Source: Lacibacter cauensis (GTDB lineage Bacteria > Bacteroidota > Bacteroidia > Chitinophagales > Chitinophagaceae). From it: DNA of 64,000 bases. How positions within the stretch are numbered: position 1 is the first letter of the stretch; every line of letters starts with the position of its first letter. Location: assembly GCF_007830055.1 (NCBI RefSeq), contig NZ_VLLE01000004.1, positions 463,248-527,247 on the forward strand, given 5' to 3'. The position numbers were made by a program, and so were the translations under genes. The notes under the pieces were generated by a model that was given only the letters and a program-made list of their open reading frames with translations, did no database searches and had not been told where the DNA came from. Positions 1 to 7,728 of this stretch are shown here, one piece after another.

Positions 1-1731
1 AACAACACTGTTAAGATTCGTTTCTGTTGGTTGCTTGTCCATTGCACGGCGTTGCATACGTGTGTCTTTCTTTACATAATTCAATCTTCTGCACTCCTCT
101 TCCAGGTCTTTGGGCGGCGCAATATTAAAGCGGATATAATCTTCTACACGTTCCAGCACAAGAAACGCTGTTCGTTGTGTGACCACCCGTTCATCCAAAC
201 CAAAATCGAGTACATCATTCCAATCGTTGCTAGTTGTTGCCTCCCTGTAACGCATCAACATCTTCAAACGATCGATACCCGATGATACCTGCGTTGATGC
301 AGTTGATAACGGAATCACTTCCACATTACTTGCTAACTGATTGTTGCCATAATAAAAACGAAGCGTATCTGTTGGCACATGCATGCTGCCATAGATCAAA
401 ATGGGTTGATCGATCTTTACAGGCAACGCCGATTCGATGATCGTTTTTCCGTTCACCGATTCTACAGCCATCAGCATCCGCTCGGCCTGCGATGTCTTTT
501 CAATGGCTTCATCAATAGTCAAACGCCTGAGATCAACAACTGCACCACCACTGCCTGCAACAGCTTTTAAATAAACACTGTCGGCCGGTGCAGAATGTAA
601 TGCATAAAGTAATGTATTGCCCTGTGTTGGCATCCGTTTGCCAAAGCTGTTATAGCCATCAGAAAAAAGAAAGGTCACAGTAGAGCTAACAGTTGCAAAA
701 TTTAACCGGCCGATGCCTGTTGCACCTTCGTAGGTCAATGCAGTTAAATACTGTTCCAGCTGACGAATAGTTTTGCTGTTGATGTTGTACACAACTGTAT
801 CGAATGGTTTATGCCGGAATGGAATAACTGTAACTGTTTTTGTTTGATGATAAAGCAGGTATTGTTTTAAAAAGCTGATCTCTTTCTTAGTATCCCGTTT
901 TGCAGAAGAAGCAGAAGCATCCCAAAAAACGGTTACTGTTTTTGGACTGATGGCATAATAACTCGACAACTCTTTATGGAGTTGCAAGGCAAAATAAAAT
1001 TTACTTGCAGCAGGTTTTGTAACCAGTATCTGAGTTGCAGTTAATGGAAGTACAACATCAACAGCTTTGTTTAACACAACCGAATGCATTTCGGCTGTTG
1101 ACAGAAATCCATTGGGGATAGCTGTAAATTCTGCTCCGCTGCCGGGCAACGAGCGAAAAAATGGTTTTGCTGTTTGAATGATCGCTTCAAACCGGAAAGA
1201 GAACGCAGTTGTGACATCATTATTATCAAAAGGAAGCAGATAGGTTTTCTCGTTTGCAACAATGGGCAATACTTCGTGCAAGGCGATGGTTACCTTTCTG
1301 CTTTTCATTGCAGGCACAGGATAAATACGCAGACTATAAGTGTTATCATATTCTTTTACAAGTAACGCAGGGTCGATGCGTTTACCCACAATAGTATTGT
1401 ATGCATTCGTCGCCTTCCATCGCTCTTCAATAGAACCTTCCCTGTATTGACCATTGAGCTCCAATTGAAAATCGGTAACAACCTGTCCCTTTCGTAAATT
1501 AAACCGATACAACCCTTCTATTTCTGTATCCCGGTTGTTATAAAACTCCAGCTCTATAAATGTTACAGCTGTAATACCATCGGTTTTTACTGCTACCGAA
1601 CAACGTTGCAGGATCATCTTTCCATCAAACACCCTCGGCTGAACCGTCGTTTTTACAGGCAGCGAGGGTTTAACCTGGGCAGTTAACAACAAACAAGTGC
1701 TGAGCAGAAAAACAGTAAAGAGCAGGCGCAT
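1..1731 (-). CDS. VIT/vWA domain protein, exported, C-terminus outside window
   Basis: The frame is open from an ATG at 1731 down to position 1, so 577 residues are visible and the C-terminus is missing. A signal peptide (MRLLFTVFLLSTCLLLTAQ) suggests export. Residues of about 30-150 look like a VIT (inter-alpha-trypsin/vault) domain, with EGLYRFNL, GSIEERWKA and the RIYPVPA stretch typical of the family. A von Willebrand A-like domain follows from about residue 255, with a metal-site-like DASAS near residue 262 and a later LFSDGYNSFG segment. VIT/vWA proteins are usually surface or periplasmic adhesion or scaffold proteins; substrate and partner are unknown here. It is divergent from the hydrolase at 1851, sharing about 120 bp of promoter region. 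Confidence 0.8.
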   Translation of the reverse strand, partial: MRLLFTVFLLSTCLLLTAQVKPSLPVKTTVQPRVFDGKMILQRCSVAVKTDGITAVTFIELEFYNNRDTEIEGLYRFNLRKGQVVTDFQLELNGQYREGSIEERWKATNAYNTIVGKRIDPALLVKEYDNTYSLRIYPVPAMKSRKVTIALHEVLPIVANEKTYLLPFDNNDVTTAFSFRFEAIIQTAKPFFRSLPGSGAEFTAIPNGFLSTAEMHSVVLNKAVDVVLPLTATQILVTKPAASKFYFALQLHKELSSYYAISPKTVTVFWDASASSAKRDTKKEISFLKQYLLYHQTKTVTVIPFRHKPFDTVVYNINSKTIRQLEQYLTALTYEGATGIGRLNFATVSSTVTFLFSDGYNSFGKRMPTQGNTLLYALHSAPADSVYLKAVAGSGGAVVDLRRLTIDEAIEKTSQAERMLMAVESVNGKTIIESALPVKIDQPILIYGSMHVPTDTLRFYYGNNQLASNVEVIPLSTASTQVSSGIDRLKMLMRYREATTSNDWNDVLDFGLDERVVTQRTAFLVLERVEDYIRFNIAPPKDLEEECRRLNYVKKDTRMQRRAMDKQPTETNLNSVV

Positions 1732-1749
1732 AAGACAGAGTTTGCCTGA

Positions 1750-1824
1750 TGGATGCAGCCTGTTTTCCAATTACACAAAATATTTTTTCTTTTTTCTGTA
1801 ATAATTCTTCCGCACCTGCATCCA
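1750..1824. promoter_or_regulatory. 9-bp inverted repeat in divergent promoter region
   Basis: TGGATGCAG at 1750-1758 and CTGCATCCA at 1816-1824 are perfect inverted copies separated by an A/T-rich stretch between two divergent genes. It could be an operator or a hairpin in the hydrolase leader. No regulator is identified. Confidence 0.3.
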
Positions 1825-1850
1825 ATAAACAGAAACAAACAACAGACAAT

Positions 1851-2696
1851 ATGAAAAAGCTTATCAGTTTCCTTATCATCAGCCTTATCTTCTTTCAGTC
1901 TAACGCTCAAATAAACGCCTTTAAAGTTGAAGTAACCGGTAAGGGCAAACCCGTTATTCTGATACCCGGCTACAGTTGCAGCGGCGAAGTGTGGAACGAA
2001 ACCGTTGCGCATTTGAAAGACCGTTACGAGTGTCATGTCATCACCATAGCCGGCTATGCAGGCGTACCAAAGCTGGATACGCCCATTTTAAAAACTGTAC
2101 GCAACGAACTGATCAACTATGTACAAACAAACAAGCTCAACAAGCCGATACTGATCGGTCATAGCCTGGGTGCTTTTATGAGTTTGTGGGTGAGCAGTGT
2201 AGAGCCCGATCTGTTTGGAAAGATTATTTGTGTAGATGGGTTACCGTTTGTTTCTGCAATTGCAGATACAACTGCCAATGCAGAAGTATTAAAAAAGAAT
2301 CCGCAGTTCAATCCGGAAACTGTAGCAAAGAATTTTGAAATGCTCCCCACCGAAAATTATGTAAAGAATATGACTGGCGCCATGTTGTACCAGGTTAGTG
2401 ATACAGCCCGTGCAATCCAGATTGCAACCTGGAGTGCACAGTGTGATCGTCGCACATTGGGTTATACCATTGTAGAAATATCAACGACCGATCTGCGTGA
2501 AGCGATTGCCAACATCAAACAACCGGTATTGGTGCTCGGCAGTATTTATGGTACAGAAGCCAACAGTCATATCATGTTGAATCATCAGTATAGAAAAGTA
2601 CCCAACAAAACCATTGAGGTTGCCAACAGTAAACATTTTATCATGTACGATGTGCCCGAATGGTTTTATGCAAAAGTGGATGCGTTCTTACAATAA
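1851..2696 (+). CDS. exported alpha/beta hydrolase
   Basis: A 281-residue alpha/beta hydrolase fold protein. The ATG at 1851 is chosen because it is followed at once by a signal peptide (MKKLISFLIISLIFF...NAQ); upstream in-frame codons would bury it. The nucleophile elbow GHSLGAF lies near residue 105, an oxyanion-type VILIPGYSCSG segment near residue 35, and a C-terminal histidine in SKHFIMYD near residue 260. The predicted place is periplasm or outside; the substrate cannot be read. It lies 39 bp upstream of the sigma-factor gene and may be cotranscribed with it. Confidence 0.8.
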   Translation: MKKLISFLIISLIFFQSNAQINAFKVEVTGKGKPVILIPGYSCSGEVWNETVAHLKDRYECHVITIAGYAGVPKLDTPILKTVRNELINYVQTNKLNKPILIGHSLGAFMSLWVSSVEPDLFGKIICVDGLPFVSAIADTTANAEVLKKNPQFNPETVAKNFEMLPTENYVKNMTGAMLYQVSDTARAIQIATWSAQCDRRTLGYTIVEISTTDLREAIANIKQPVLVLGSIYGTEANSHIMLNHQYRKVPNKTIEVANSKHFIMYDVPEWFYAKVDAFLQ

Positions 2697-2735
2697 GTTT
2701 TGCAAAACCAAATTCAACATTATCTTACCAACCGA

Positions 2736-3227
2736 ATGAAACAGGAAGAACAGTTTACGGCATTATACAAGCAATACGCTCCCGGTATTCGCAAGCTCTG
2801 TTTGGGTTATACCGGCGATGCCATGCTGGCCGAAGATCTGTTGCAGGAAAGCTTTGTAAAAGTATGGAAGAATATGGATAAGTTTCGTGGAGATGCTGCC
2901 TGGAGCACCTGGATCTACCGCATTGCTGCCAACACCTGTTTAACACATCTGCGCAAAAAGAACGAACAGTTTGTGGATGCGGATGAAGAACGATTAGCAA
3001 TGATACCTGATGACGAACGCAATAAAGAACAGGAAGTACAGCTGTTGTACAAATGCATCAGCAAGTTAGCAGAAACAGACAGGCTCATTATTACACTGGT
3101 ACTCGAAGACAAATCGTATGAAGAGATTGCCGACATTACCGGCATTACCGAAAACAACCTGCGAGTAAAAATTCACCGTATTAAAAAACAGCTCAGCGAA
3201 ATTTATAGCAGTTATGAAAGACTTTGA
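2736..3227 (+). CDS. ECF-type RNA polymerase sigma factor
   Basis: A 163-residue sigma-70 family protein with only regions 2 and 4. Region 2 spans about residues 10-85 (LAEDLLQESFVKVWK, then AWSTWIYRIAANTCLTHLR), and region 4 is an HTH at about 120-160 (YEEIADITGITENNLRVKI). The ATG at 2736 is preferred over an in-frame TTG at 2700, which nearly abuts the previous stop. It directs RNA polymerase to a small regulon, usually under control of a cognate membrane protein. The stop overlaps the next gene by 14 bp, so translation of the two is probably coupled. Confidence 0.9.
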   Translation: MKQEEQFTALYKQYAPGIRKLCLGYTGDAMLAEDLLQESFVKVWKNMDKFRGDAAWSTWIYRIAANTCLTHLRKKNEQFVDADEERLAMIPDDERNKEQEVQLLYKCISKLAETDRLIITLVLEDKSYEEIADITGITENNLRVKIHRIKKQLSEIYSSYERL

Positions 3228-3822
3228 TGCATTAAAAGATTTGTGGCAGCAATCGAAACCCGCTGAACAAAAATCAGTGGATCTGCAAGCCATCACCCGT
3301 CAATCGAAAGATACAAAGGCAAAGCTGATGCGTCCTTTACTGATTGGAAGTATTACGTTGTTTCTTACTCCGTTCTTTGTTATTTGGGTGGTGTACTTCA
3401 GCAAGGTGCAATTGAACTGGATCAGTACACACATCAGCGTAGCAATTATAGCACTGGTAGTTTGGCTGCAATCGATCCTTACATTCTTTACCTGGAACAA
3501 ACTCCGATTGATTGACGATACAGCAGCACCCGCACAACATTTGCAGCAATGGGAAACCTATTATGCGTTTCGCAAAAAACAAATTCAATGGAATAAGCCG
3601 CTTTATTTTCTGTTCCTCAATTTAGGGATGGGTTTGTATTTCCTGGAAGTCGTGAATGGTCGCCCGATTGGTTATGTTCTTACGCTGGTTGCCTTTTATG
3701 CAGGCTGGATGCTGTACGCTTATTTTATTCTCGGCAAACGCATTTTGGAAAAAGAAGAAAAACGATTGAAAGGAATTATGGATGAGTTGAAAGGAATTGA
3801 AGAGCAGTTGAAGCAGGAATGA
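3214..3822 (+). CDS. four-helix membrane protein, candidate partner of the ECF sigma factor
   Basis: A 202-residue protein with a soluble N-terminus of about 40 residues, two hydrophobic segments at about 41-100, two more at about 130-175, and a charged C-terminal coiled coil (KEEKRLKGIMDELKGIEEQL). The gene starts inside the sigma-factor gene. In Bacteroidota such overlapping membrane genes often act on the sigma factor; the soluble N-terminal part beginning MKDFDALKDLWQQ could bind it. No zinc anti-sigma motif (HxxxCxxC) and no FecR domain is visible, so the anti-sigma role is inference from position only. Confidence 0.7.
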   Translation: MKDFDALKDLWQQSKPAEQKSVDLQAITRQSKDTKAKLMRPLLIGSITLFLTPFFVIWVVYFSKVQLNWISTHISVAIIALVVWLQSILTFFTWNKLRLIDDTAAPAQHLQQWETYYAFRKKQIQWNKPLYFLFLNLGMGLYFLEVVNGRPIGYVLTLVAFYAGWMLYAYFILGKRILEKEEKRLKGIMDELKGIEEQLKQE

Positions 3823-3891
3823 TAAATTATTACATACGATTTTCTTCCGAAGGAAGTAAACGTTTATAGAACAAACATAAATAAATCACCT

Positions 3892-3986
3892 GCTCCGTAG
3901 GAGCATCCCGTTTATTACAGGCCGCTCCTACGGAGCGAAACCTCCTCTATCTTTATCAGTCTATCAACAGGTAGTCCCTACGGGAC
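3892..3986. repeat. cluster of palindromic repeats
   Basis: GCTCCGTAGGAGC at 3892-3904 is followed by its exact reverse complement GCTCCTACGGAGC at 3924-3936, and a related palindrome GTCCCTACGGGAC lies at 3974-3986. All three share a CCTACGG core. They lie between convergent genes. The form is that of short REP-like elements, different in sequence from those at 10.8-11.6 kb. Confidence 0.75.
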
Positions 3987-3991
3987 ACAAA

Positions 3992-4021
3992 AACTCCTGC
4001 TGCATTTCTGCAACAGGAGTT
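3992..4021. terminator. hairpin terminator between convergent genes
   Basis: AACTCCTG-C-TGC pairs with GCA-A-CAGGAGTT around a short loop. It lies downstream of the membrane-protein gene and downstream of rtcB on the other strand, and may serve both; the U-tract is weak. Confidence 0.5.
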
Positions 4022-4070
4022 GAGCTGGATTATAAATTATCAATTATTCATTACCACTTTATCCGTTCAT

Positions 4071-5516
4071 CTACTCTCCTTCCACTTCTCTGCTTTTCTG
4101 CCAAGGTTTTATACTGGGGCCATCCATCTTTACAATCTTTGGTGTAAACTTTCCAACAACATCAACCAACGATTGCTGACTCTGCATCACCAGTTCAATA
4201 TCCTTGTAAGCAAATGGCGCTTCATCCAATCCGCCGCCCATTAATTTCACGCCATGTTTTTTCAATTCATCTTTCAATGCATTATGCGTAATACTTTGCA
4301 TGGCTCTTGAACGGCTCATTAAACGTCCAGCTCCATGCGATGCTGAGTTAACGGATGCGGATTCACCTTTGCCTTTTACAATAAAACCTGTGGCGGTCAT
4401 ACTTCCGGGAATAATACCCAGTACATCTTTGCCTGCAGGCGTTGCGCCTTTCCGGTGAACGATCACCTCTCTTCCTTCCCACTTTTCTTTCCATGCAAAG
4501 TTGTGATGATTCTCTACCATCTTCATCGGTCTTCGTCCAAGCTGTTTGGCGATCTTGTTATGAATAACATGGTGACAGGCACTTGCATATTCACCGGCTA
4601 AATTCATCGCTAACCAATATTCCATTCCTTCCTCTTCATTCAAATCTAACCAGGCAAGATTTTTTGCATCTTGCGGTAATCGTCTTTTGCTGATGGCTAT
4701 TTTGGTATAATGGTTGGCAATATTTGCACCCAGTGCTCTTGAACCTGAGTGACTCAACAGGCCAACATACTTACCGGGTTCTACTCCCAGCACTTCATCT
4801 TTCTCTGCAATTTCAACTACACCAAACTCTACAAAGTGATTACCACTTCCGCTGGTACCTAATTGCTTCCATGCACGACCGTGCAGATTTTTCAGCAACG
4901 GCAATTCAAAGAACAATTCGTTATCCATCACTTCGTGTTCTTCGCTTTGCTTGAACTGTGCACCGCTTCCGAACAAGGTTGCTTCACCAATTTCTCTTGC
5001 AAAGAAAGCTTCACGTTGCACCAGCTCTTTCGGATCGATATCGTAAATGCTCAAACACATTCTGCAACCAATATCCACACCTACACCATACGGTATCACT
5101 GCATTCTCGGTTGCCAGCACACCACCAATCGGCAAACCATATCCATGATGCGCATCGGGCATTAACGCACCTGCTACTGCCACCGGCAACTTTGCAGCAG
5201 TGTACATCTGGTGCATGGCGCTTTGTTCAATATGTTCGCTTCCGAATACATTGAATTGAATTCCGTTTTGATTCAACGATAACTCTCCTTCACTTTCTTT
5301 TTCTTCCGGCATCAATTGTTTTGCAATCAATGCCAGTACGGCATCATCTAAATAATTTGCAGGCGATGCTAGCACTGCTTTCAACAATTCCATTACTTCC
5401 TCCTTTGCAGTATGCTTATACTGCTTTTGTATAATATTCATAGCGATGCTGATGACCGGTCCTTCCGGGTAGCCAATCGCTCTTAATTCTTTTCCTGCTA
5501 TTTTTAACTTACTCAT
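4071..5516 (-). CDS. rtcB: RtcB family RNA ligase (3'-phosphate/5'-OH ligase)
   Basis: A 481-residue RtcB homologue, longer than the E. coli protein of about 408. RtcB seals RNA 2',3'-cyclic-phosphate or 3'-phosphate ends to 5'-OH ends through a guanylylated histidine, using manganese. Seen in the sequence: PDAHHGYG near residue 120, the metal-binding Cys in GVDIGCRM (C151), SGNHF (H227), HSGSR (H256), and the guanylylation motif SHGAGRLMSR (H394). The N-terminal 90 residues are an extra region. No RtcA or archease gene is adjacent. No Shine-Dalgarno sequence is visible before the ATG, and a terminator-like hairpin separates it from the upstream gene at 5632. Confidence 0.95.
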   Translation of the reverse strand: MSKLKIAGKELRAIGYPEGPVISIAMNIIQKQYKHTAKEEVMELLKAVLASPANYLDDAVLALIAKQLMPEEKESEGELSLNQNGIQFNVFGSEHIEQSAMHQMYTAAKLPVAVAGALMPDAHHGYGLPIGGVLATENAVIPYGVGVDIGCRMCLSIYDIDPKELVQREAFFAREIGEATLFGSGAQFKQSEEHEVMDNELFFELPLLKNLHGRAWKQLGTSGSGNHFVEFGVVEIAEKDEVLGVEPGKYVGLLSHSGSRALGANIANHYTKIAISKRRLPQDAKNLAWLDLNEEEGMEYWLAMNLAGEYASACHHVIHNKIAKQLGRRPMKMVENHHNFAWKEKWEGREVIVHRKGATPAGKDVLGIIPGSMTATGFIVKGKGESASVNSASHGAGRLMSRSRAMQSITHNALKDELKKHGVKLMGGGLDEAPFAYKDIELVMQSQQSLVDVVGKFTPKIVKMDGPSIKPWQKSREVEGE

Positions 5517-5547
5517 TGTTCTTACTTTAAGTTACTGCTTTTTGGAA

Positions 5548-5599
5548 AAGCACCCCTGCTGCATCGCATACCGCTTGCATCGGTAAACAGGGGTTGCTT
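5548..5599 (-). terminator. hairpin between the 5632 gene and rtcB
   Basis: AAGCACCCCTG (5548-5558) and CAGGGGTTGCTT (5588-5599) can pair around a loop of about 30 nt. It lies just after the stop of the upstream minus-strand gene and before rtcB, so it may be a terminator or a partial attenuator. Confidence 0.45.
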
Positions 5600-5631
5600 A
5601 TTTCCTCCTCTGCACATAATCTGTTTATTGT

Positions 5632-6072
5632 TTAATTCAATGTTTCCTGTCTTGCGAAACCGATTACCGTTCTTGTTTGTTCCGCAACAACCGGCTCCGG
5701 TTCTGCCCGAAACACTTTCAATGCTTCCAGCAATCCGTTTGCCCAGTTGTACTGCCGGTCGGTATGCAATACCTGTACATAGTTTCCGGCCAGTTCAATC
5801 ATCCTGTTATCAGTTAATACAAACACAGTGTTGTTGAAAAACATTTTCTGTTCTGTATGATCGAAATAAGAATGTTGATACACGTTCACAATCTCGCTTC
5901 TGTACTGTTCGTTCACATACGCAAATGCTTTGGTTACATCCAGTTCGCCGATAAAGCTTACACAAGGCATCCGGTCGAAGCGTGTTACATAAAACACTTT
6001 CACGTCCATGTAATGCCCGTTAAACAAAGCACCTGCATCATTCATCCGTCTTGCAAATAATCTCCATAACAT
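5632..6072 (-). CDS. protein of unknown function upstream of rtcB
   Basis: A 146-residue soluble protein that I do not recognise. There is no signal peptide or membrane segment. A central part, about residues 20-110, has alternating hydrophobic residues and several aromatics (VKVFYVTRFDR, NNTVFVLTDNRMIELAGNYVQVL). The ATG at 6072 is preceded by an unusually strong GGAGGAG ribosome-binding site, rare in this window. The stop of a 48-residue ORF lies 9 bp upstream. Its position next to rtcB suggests a link with RNA repair, but this is only context. Confidence 0.65.
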   Translation of the reverse strand: MLWRLFARRMNDAGALFNGHYMDVKVFYVTRFDRMPCVSFIGELDVTKAFAYVNEQYRSEIVNVYQHSYFDHTEQKMFFNNTVFVLTDNRMIELAGNYVQVLHTDRQYNWANGLLEALKVFRAEPEPVVAEQTRTVIGFARQETLN

Positions 6073-6081
6073 AACTCCTCC

Positions 6082-6228
6082 TTAGTTTTTTGCAACAGCG
6101 TTTGTTACAGCGTTGCGGTTTTGGTTAATGTGTTCTCGTCTTTTTTCAATCAGCCATTGGATGATGTACGCAACAATCCAGATAGCTGCTCTGATCAATA
6201 CCTGGTTCATAGCATGCTGTTTGAACAT
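6082..6228 (-). CDS. small single-helix membrane peptide (48 aa), candidate
   Basis: An ATG at 6228 opens a 48-codon frame with one hydrophobic segment at about residues 9-26 (VLIRAAIWIVAYIIQWLI) followed by a basic tail (EKRREHINQNRN). An internal ATG at residue 7 is another possible start. The stop TAA is 9 bp before the 146-residue gene, with GGAGGAG between, so the two look cotranscribed. The first ATG comes directly after the T-run of an intrinsic terminator at 6229-6260, so expression would need read-through. Size and shape resemble small membrane peptides, including type I toxins, but no homology is claimed. Confidence 0.4.
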   Translation of the reverse strand: MFKQHAMNQVLIRAAIWIVAYIIQWLIEKRREHINQNRNAVTNAVAKN

Positions 6229-6260
6229 AAAAAAGCCCGGTCGTTCATTCACTCCGGGCC
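6229..6260 (-). terminator. intrinsic terminator or attenuator before the 48-aa ORF
   Basis: On the minus strand GCCCGG, a 13-nt loop and CCGGGC are followed by six T, then immediately by the ATG of the 48-residue ORF. A terminator placed just before an ORF suggests attenuation or the end of an upstream short transcript. Confidence 0.65.
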
Positions 6261-6280
6261 TGTTCTTCTGTACAGCGTCG

Positions 6281-6433
6281 CTATAGAGAATTACATTCCA
6301 GACGGAGATGAAGGATGTATTTGTTTTCGTTTTCGGGCATACGATTCCTGTTACTGTTTTTACTGCAACTTGTAATGTGCAGTTGTAAAAACAGTTGACT
6401 GAATCGCAGATGTTGTACTTGTGTTTTAATCAT
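6281..6433 (-). other. 50-codon ORF in leader region, coding status uncertain
   Basis: An ATG at 6433 opens 50 codons ending in TAG at 6281, just before the hairpin at 6229-6260. The product is basic with two Cys and no recognised domain. It may be chance. The stretch 6073-6762 otherwise holds two terminators, two other small ORFs and one promoter. Confidence 0.2.
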
Positions 6434-6498
6434 TCGTACGTTGTTTACAGTGTTATAGGTTCAGCAACGGCCATGGTTTATAAAAACATTGCATAAAC

Positions 6499-6525
6499 AA
6501 AAAACCCCGCAATCTCTTGCGGGGT
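6499..6525 (-). terminator. strong intrinsic terminator
   Basis: On the minus strand ACCCCGCAA, a 4-nt loop and TTGCGGGGT are followed by TTTTTTG. It ends a short transcript that could start at the promoter at 6677-6708 and carries a 30-codon ORF. Confidence 0.8.
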
Positions 6526-6555
6526 CTGTTTTATAGCGAAATCAGTTTTTCAACT

Positions 6556-6648
6556 TTATTCAACAGCAGCACATGCCCCGCAAACAGTATAGTCACCCTT
6601 GGGACTAAACCGATTCACTGTTTCAATATGTAACTGTATGCGTAGCAT
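6556..6648 (-). CDS. 30-aa Cys-containing peptide, candidate
   Basis: An ATG at 6648 opens a 30-codon frame ending TAA at 6556. The product begins MLRIQLHIETV and ends TVCGACAAVE, with a CGAC pair of cysteines near the C-terminus. It lies between a good Bacteroidota-type promoter and a strong terminator, so the unit (promoter, ORF, terminator, about 170 nt) looks complete. No family is recognised; a small peptide or a non-coding RNA are both possible. Confidence 0.4.
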   Translation of the reverse strand: MLRIQLHIETVNRFSPKGDYTVCGACAAVE

Positions 6649-6676
6649 TGTTTGTTGTTTATAATTTTTGTGAGTG

Positions 6677-6708
6677 CAAAGATGAATTTATTTTTTTGAT
6701 GTTGCCAA
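6677..6708 (-). promoter_or_regulatory. putative primary sigma promoter for the small transcript
   Basis: Read on the minus strand: TTGG at 6708-6705, 20 nt, then CATCTTTG at 6684-6677. This fits the Bacteroidota TTG-N19/20-TAnnTTTG promoter except for one base. The ATG of the 30-aa ORF is about 29 nt downstream. Confidence 0.5.
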
Positions 6709-6762
6709 CTTTTTTGAAAAGAATTTTTAAAAATATTTTTTCAATGTTGTTGCAAACAACAA

Positions 6763-7593
6763 TCAATACTCAAACACGATGGTTTTGTTTTGATACACAA
6801 ACACACGGTCTTCAAACAATAATTTCAACGCTTTTGCCAGCACTGCTTTTTCAATTTCTTTTCCTGCTTTGATCATGTCTTCAATACCGAATGTGTGATT
6901 AACAGGAATAATCTGTTGTTCGATGATGGGACCTTCATCCAGGTCGTTTGTAACATAATGTGCAGTGGCGCCAATCATTTTTACACCACGGCTATGCGCC
7001 TGCCTGTACGGATTTGCACCAATGAACGCTGGCAAAAAGGAATGATGAATGTTGATGATCTTTAACGCAAACTGTTGTACAAACGATGGCGAAAGAATAC
7101 GCATGAACTTGGCCAGTATGATATAATCAAATGCATACGCATTGATCTGTTGCATCAACTCCTGTTCAAATGTTTCTTTGCTTTTGTTTTCATGTGTGAT
7201 AAAATGGAATGGAATATCGAAGCGTTCGCAGATATCCTGCAGCACTGCATGGTTACCGATAACAGCCTGTACCGATGCACCCAATGTGTTAAAATGATTC
7301 CGCACCAGTATATCGCTGAGGCAGTGATATTCTTTTGTAACGAGCAGTACAATTTTCTTTTCGGGTTCGGGGTTGATGCTGATGTTTGCATCAACAGGTA
7401 GTACTGCTTTCAGTTGCAGCTGCAATTCTTCTACAGCTGTTTCCTGCGCACTTACAATACGTGCAAAAAATACATTCGCCTGTACATCCACATGCTCACG
7501 CATGGAAACAATGTTGAGATTGCGTGCTGCCAGCACACCGGTAATAGCGGCTACAAGACCAACTCTGTCTTTACATTGAATGAGAATAACCAT
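6763..7593 (-). CDS. purU: formyltetrahydrofolate deformylase
   Basis: A 276-residue PurU: hydrolyses 10-formyl-tetrahydrofolate to formate and tetrahydrofolate, supplying formate for purine synthesis and balancing one-carbon pools. The N-terminal ACT domain (about residues 1-80, CKDRVGLVAAITGVL) is followed by a formyl-transferase-like catalytic domain. Catalytic signatures are NIHHSFLPAF (Asn and His) and the Asp in NDLDEGPIIEQ. The length is usual for the family. It stands alone between the small-ORF region and a hairpin repeat. Confidence 0.95.
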   Translation of the reverse strand: MVILIQCKDRVGLVAAITGVLAARNLNIVSMREHVDVQANVFFARIVSAQETAVEELQLQLKAVLPVDANISINPEPEKKIVLLVTKEYHCLSDILVRNHFNTLGASVQAVIGNHAVLQDICERFDIPFHFITHENKSKETFEQELMQQINAYAFDYIILAKFMRILSPSFVQQFALKIINIHHSFLPAFIGANPYRQAHSRGVKMIGATAHYVTNDLDEGPIIEQQIIPVNHTFGIEDMIKAGKEIEKAVLAKALKLLFEDRVFVYQNKTIVFEY

Positions 7594-7640
7594 TGTTTAA
7601 ATTTACTGTTTAATTGCAACAACAAGGGTTAGCAAAAGAA

Positions 7641-7705
7641 AACGTCACTGCTTAACAGTTAAAGCAATCTACAAATGAGACTGCTTCGTTCCTCGCAGTG
7701 ACGTT
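7641..7705. repeat. hairpin repeat of the GTCA-TGCGAGGAACGAAGCA type
   Basis: AACGTCACTGC at 7641-7651 is the exact inverse of GCAGTGACGTT at 7695-7705. On the minus strand the arm continues as GCGAGGAACGAAGCAGTCT, a sequence resembling dispersed repeats common in Bacteroidota. It lies between purU and the Dabb gene and may also act as a terminator. Confidence 0.65.
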
Positions 7706-7728
7706 TCCTATATAATCTTCTATCTTAT

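Noticed and set aside
3892-3986. Rho-independent terminators in the CCTACGG palindromes
   Set aside because: No T-run follows the palindromes; the real terminator candidate is at 3992-4021.
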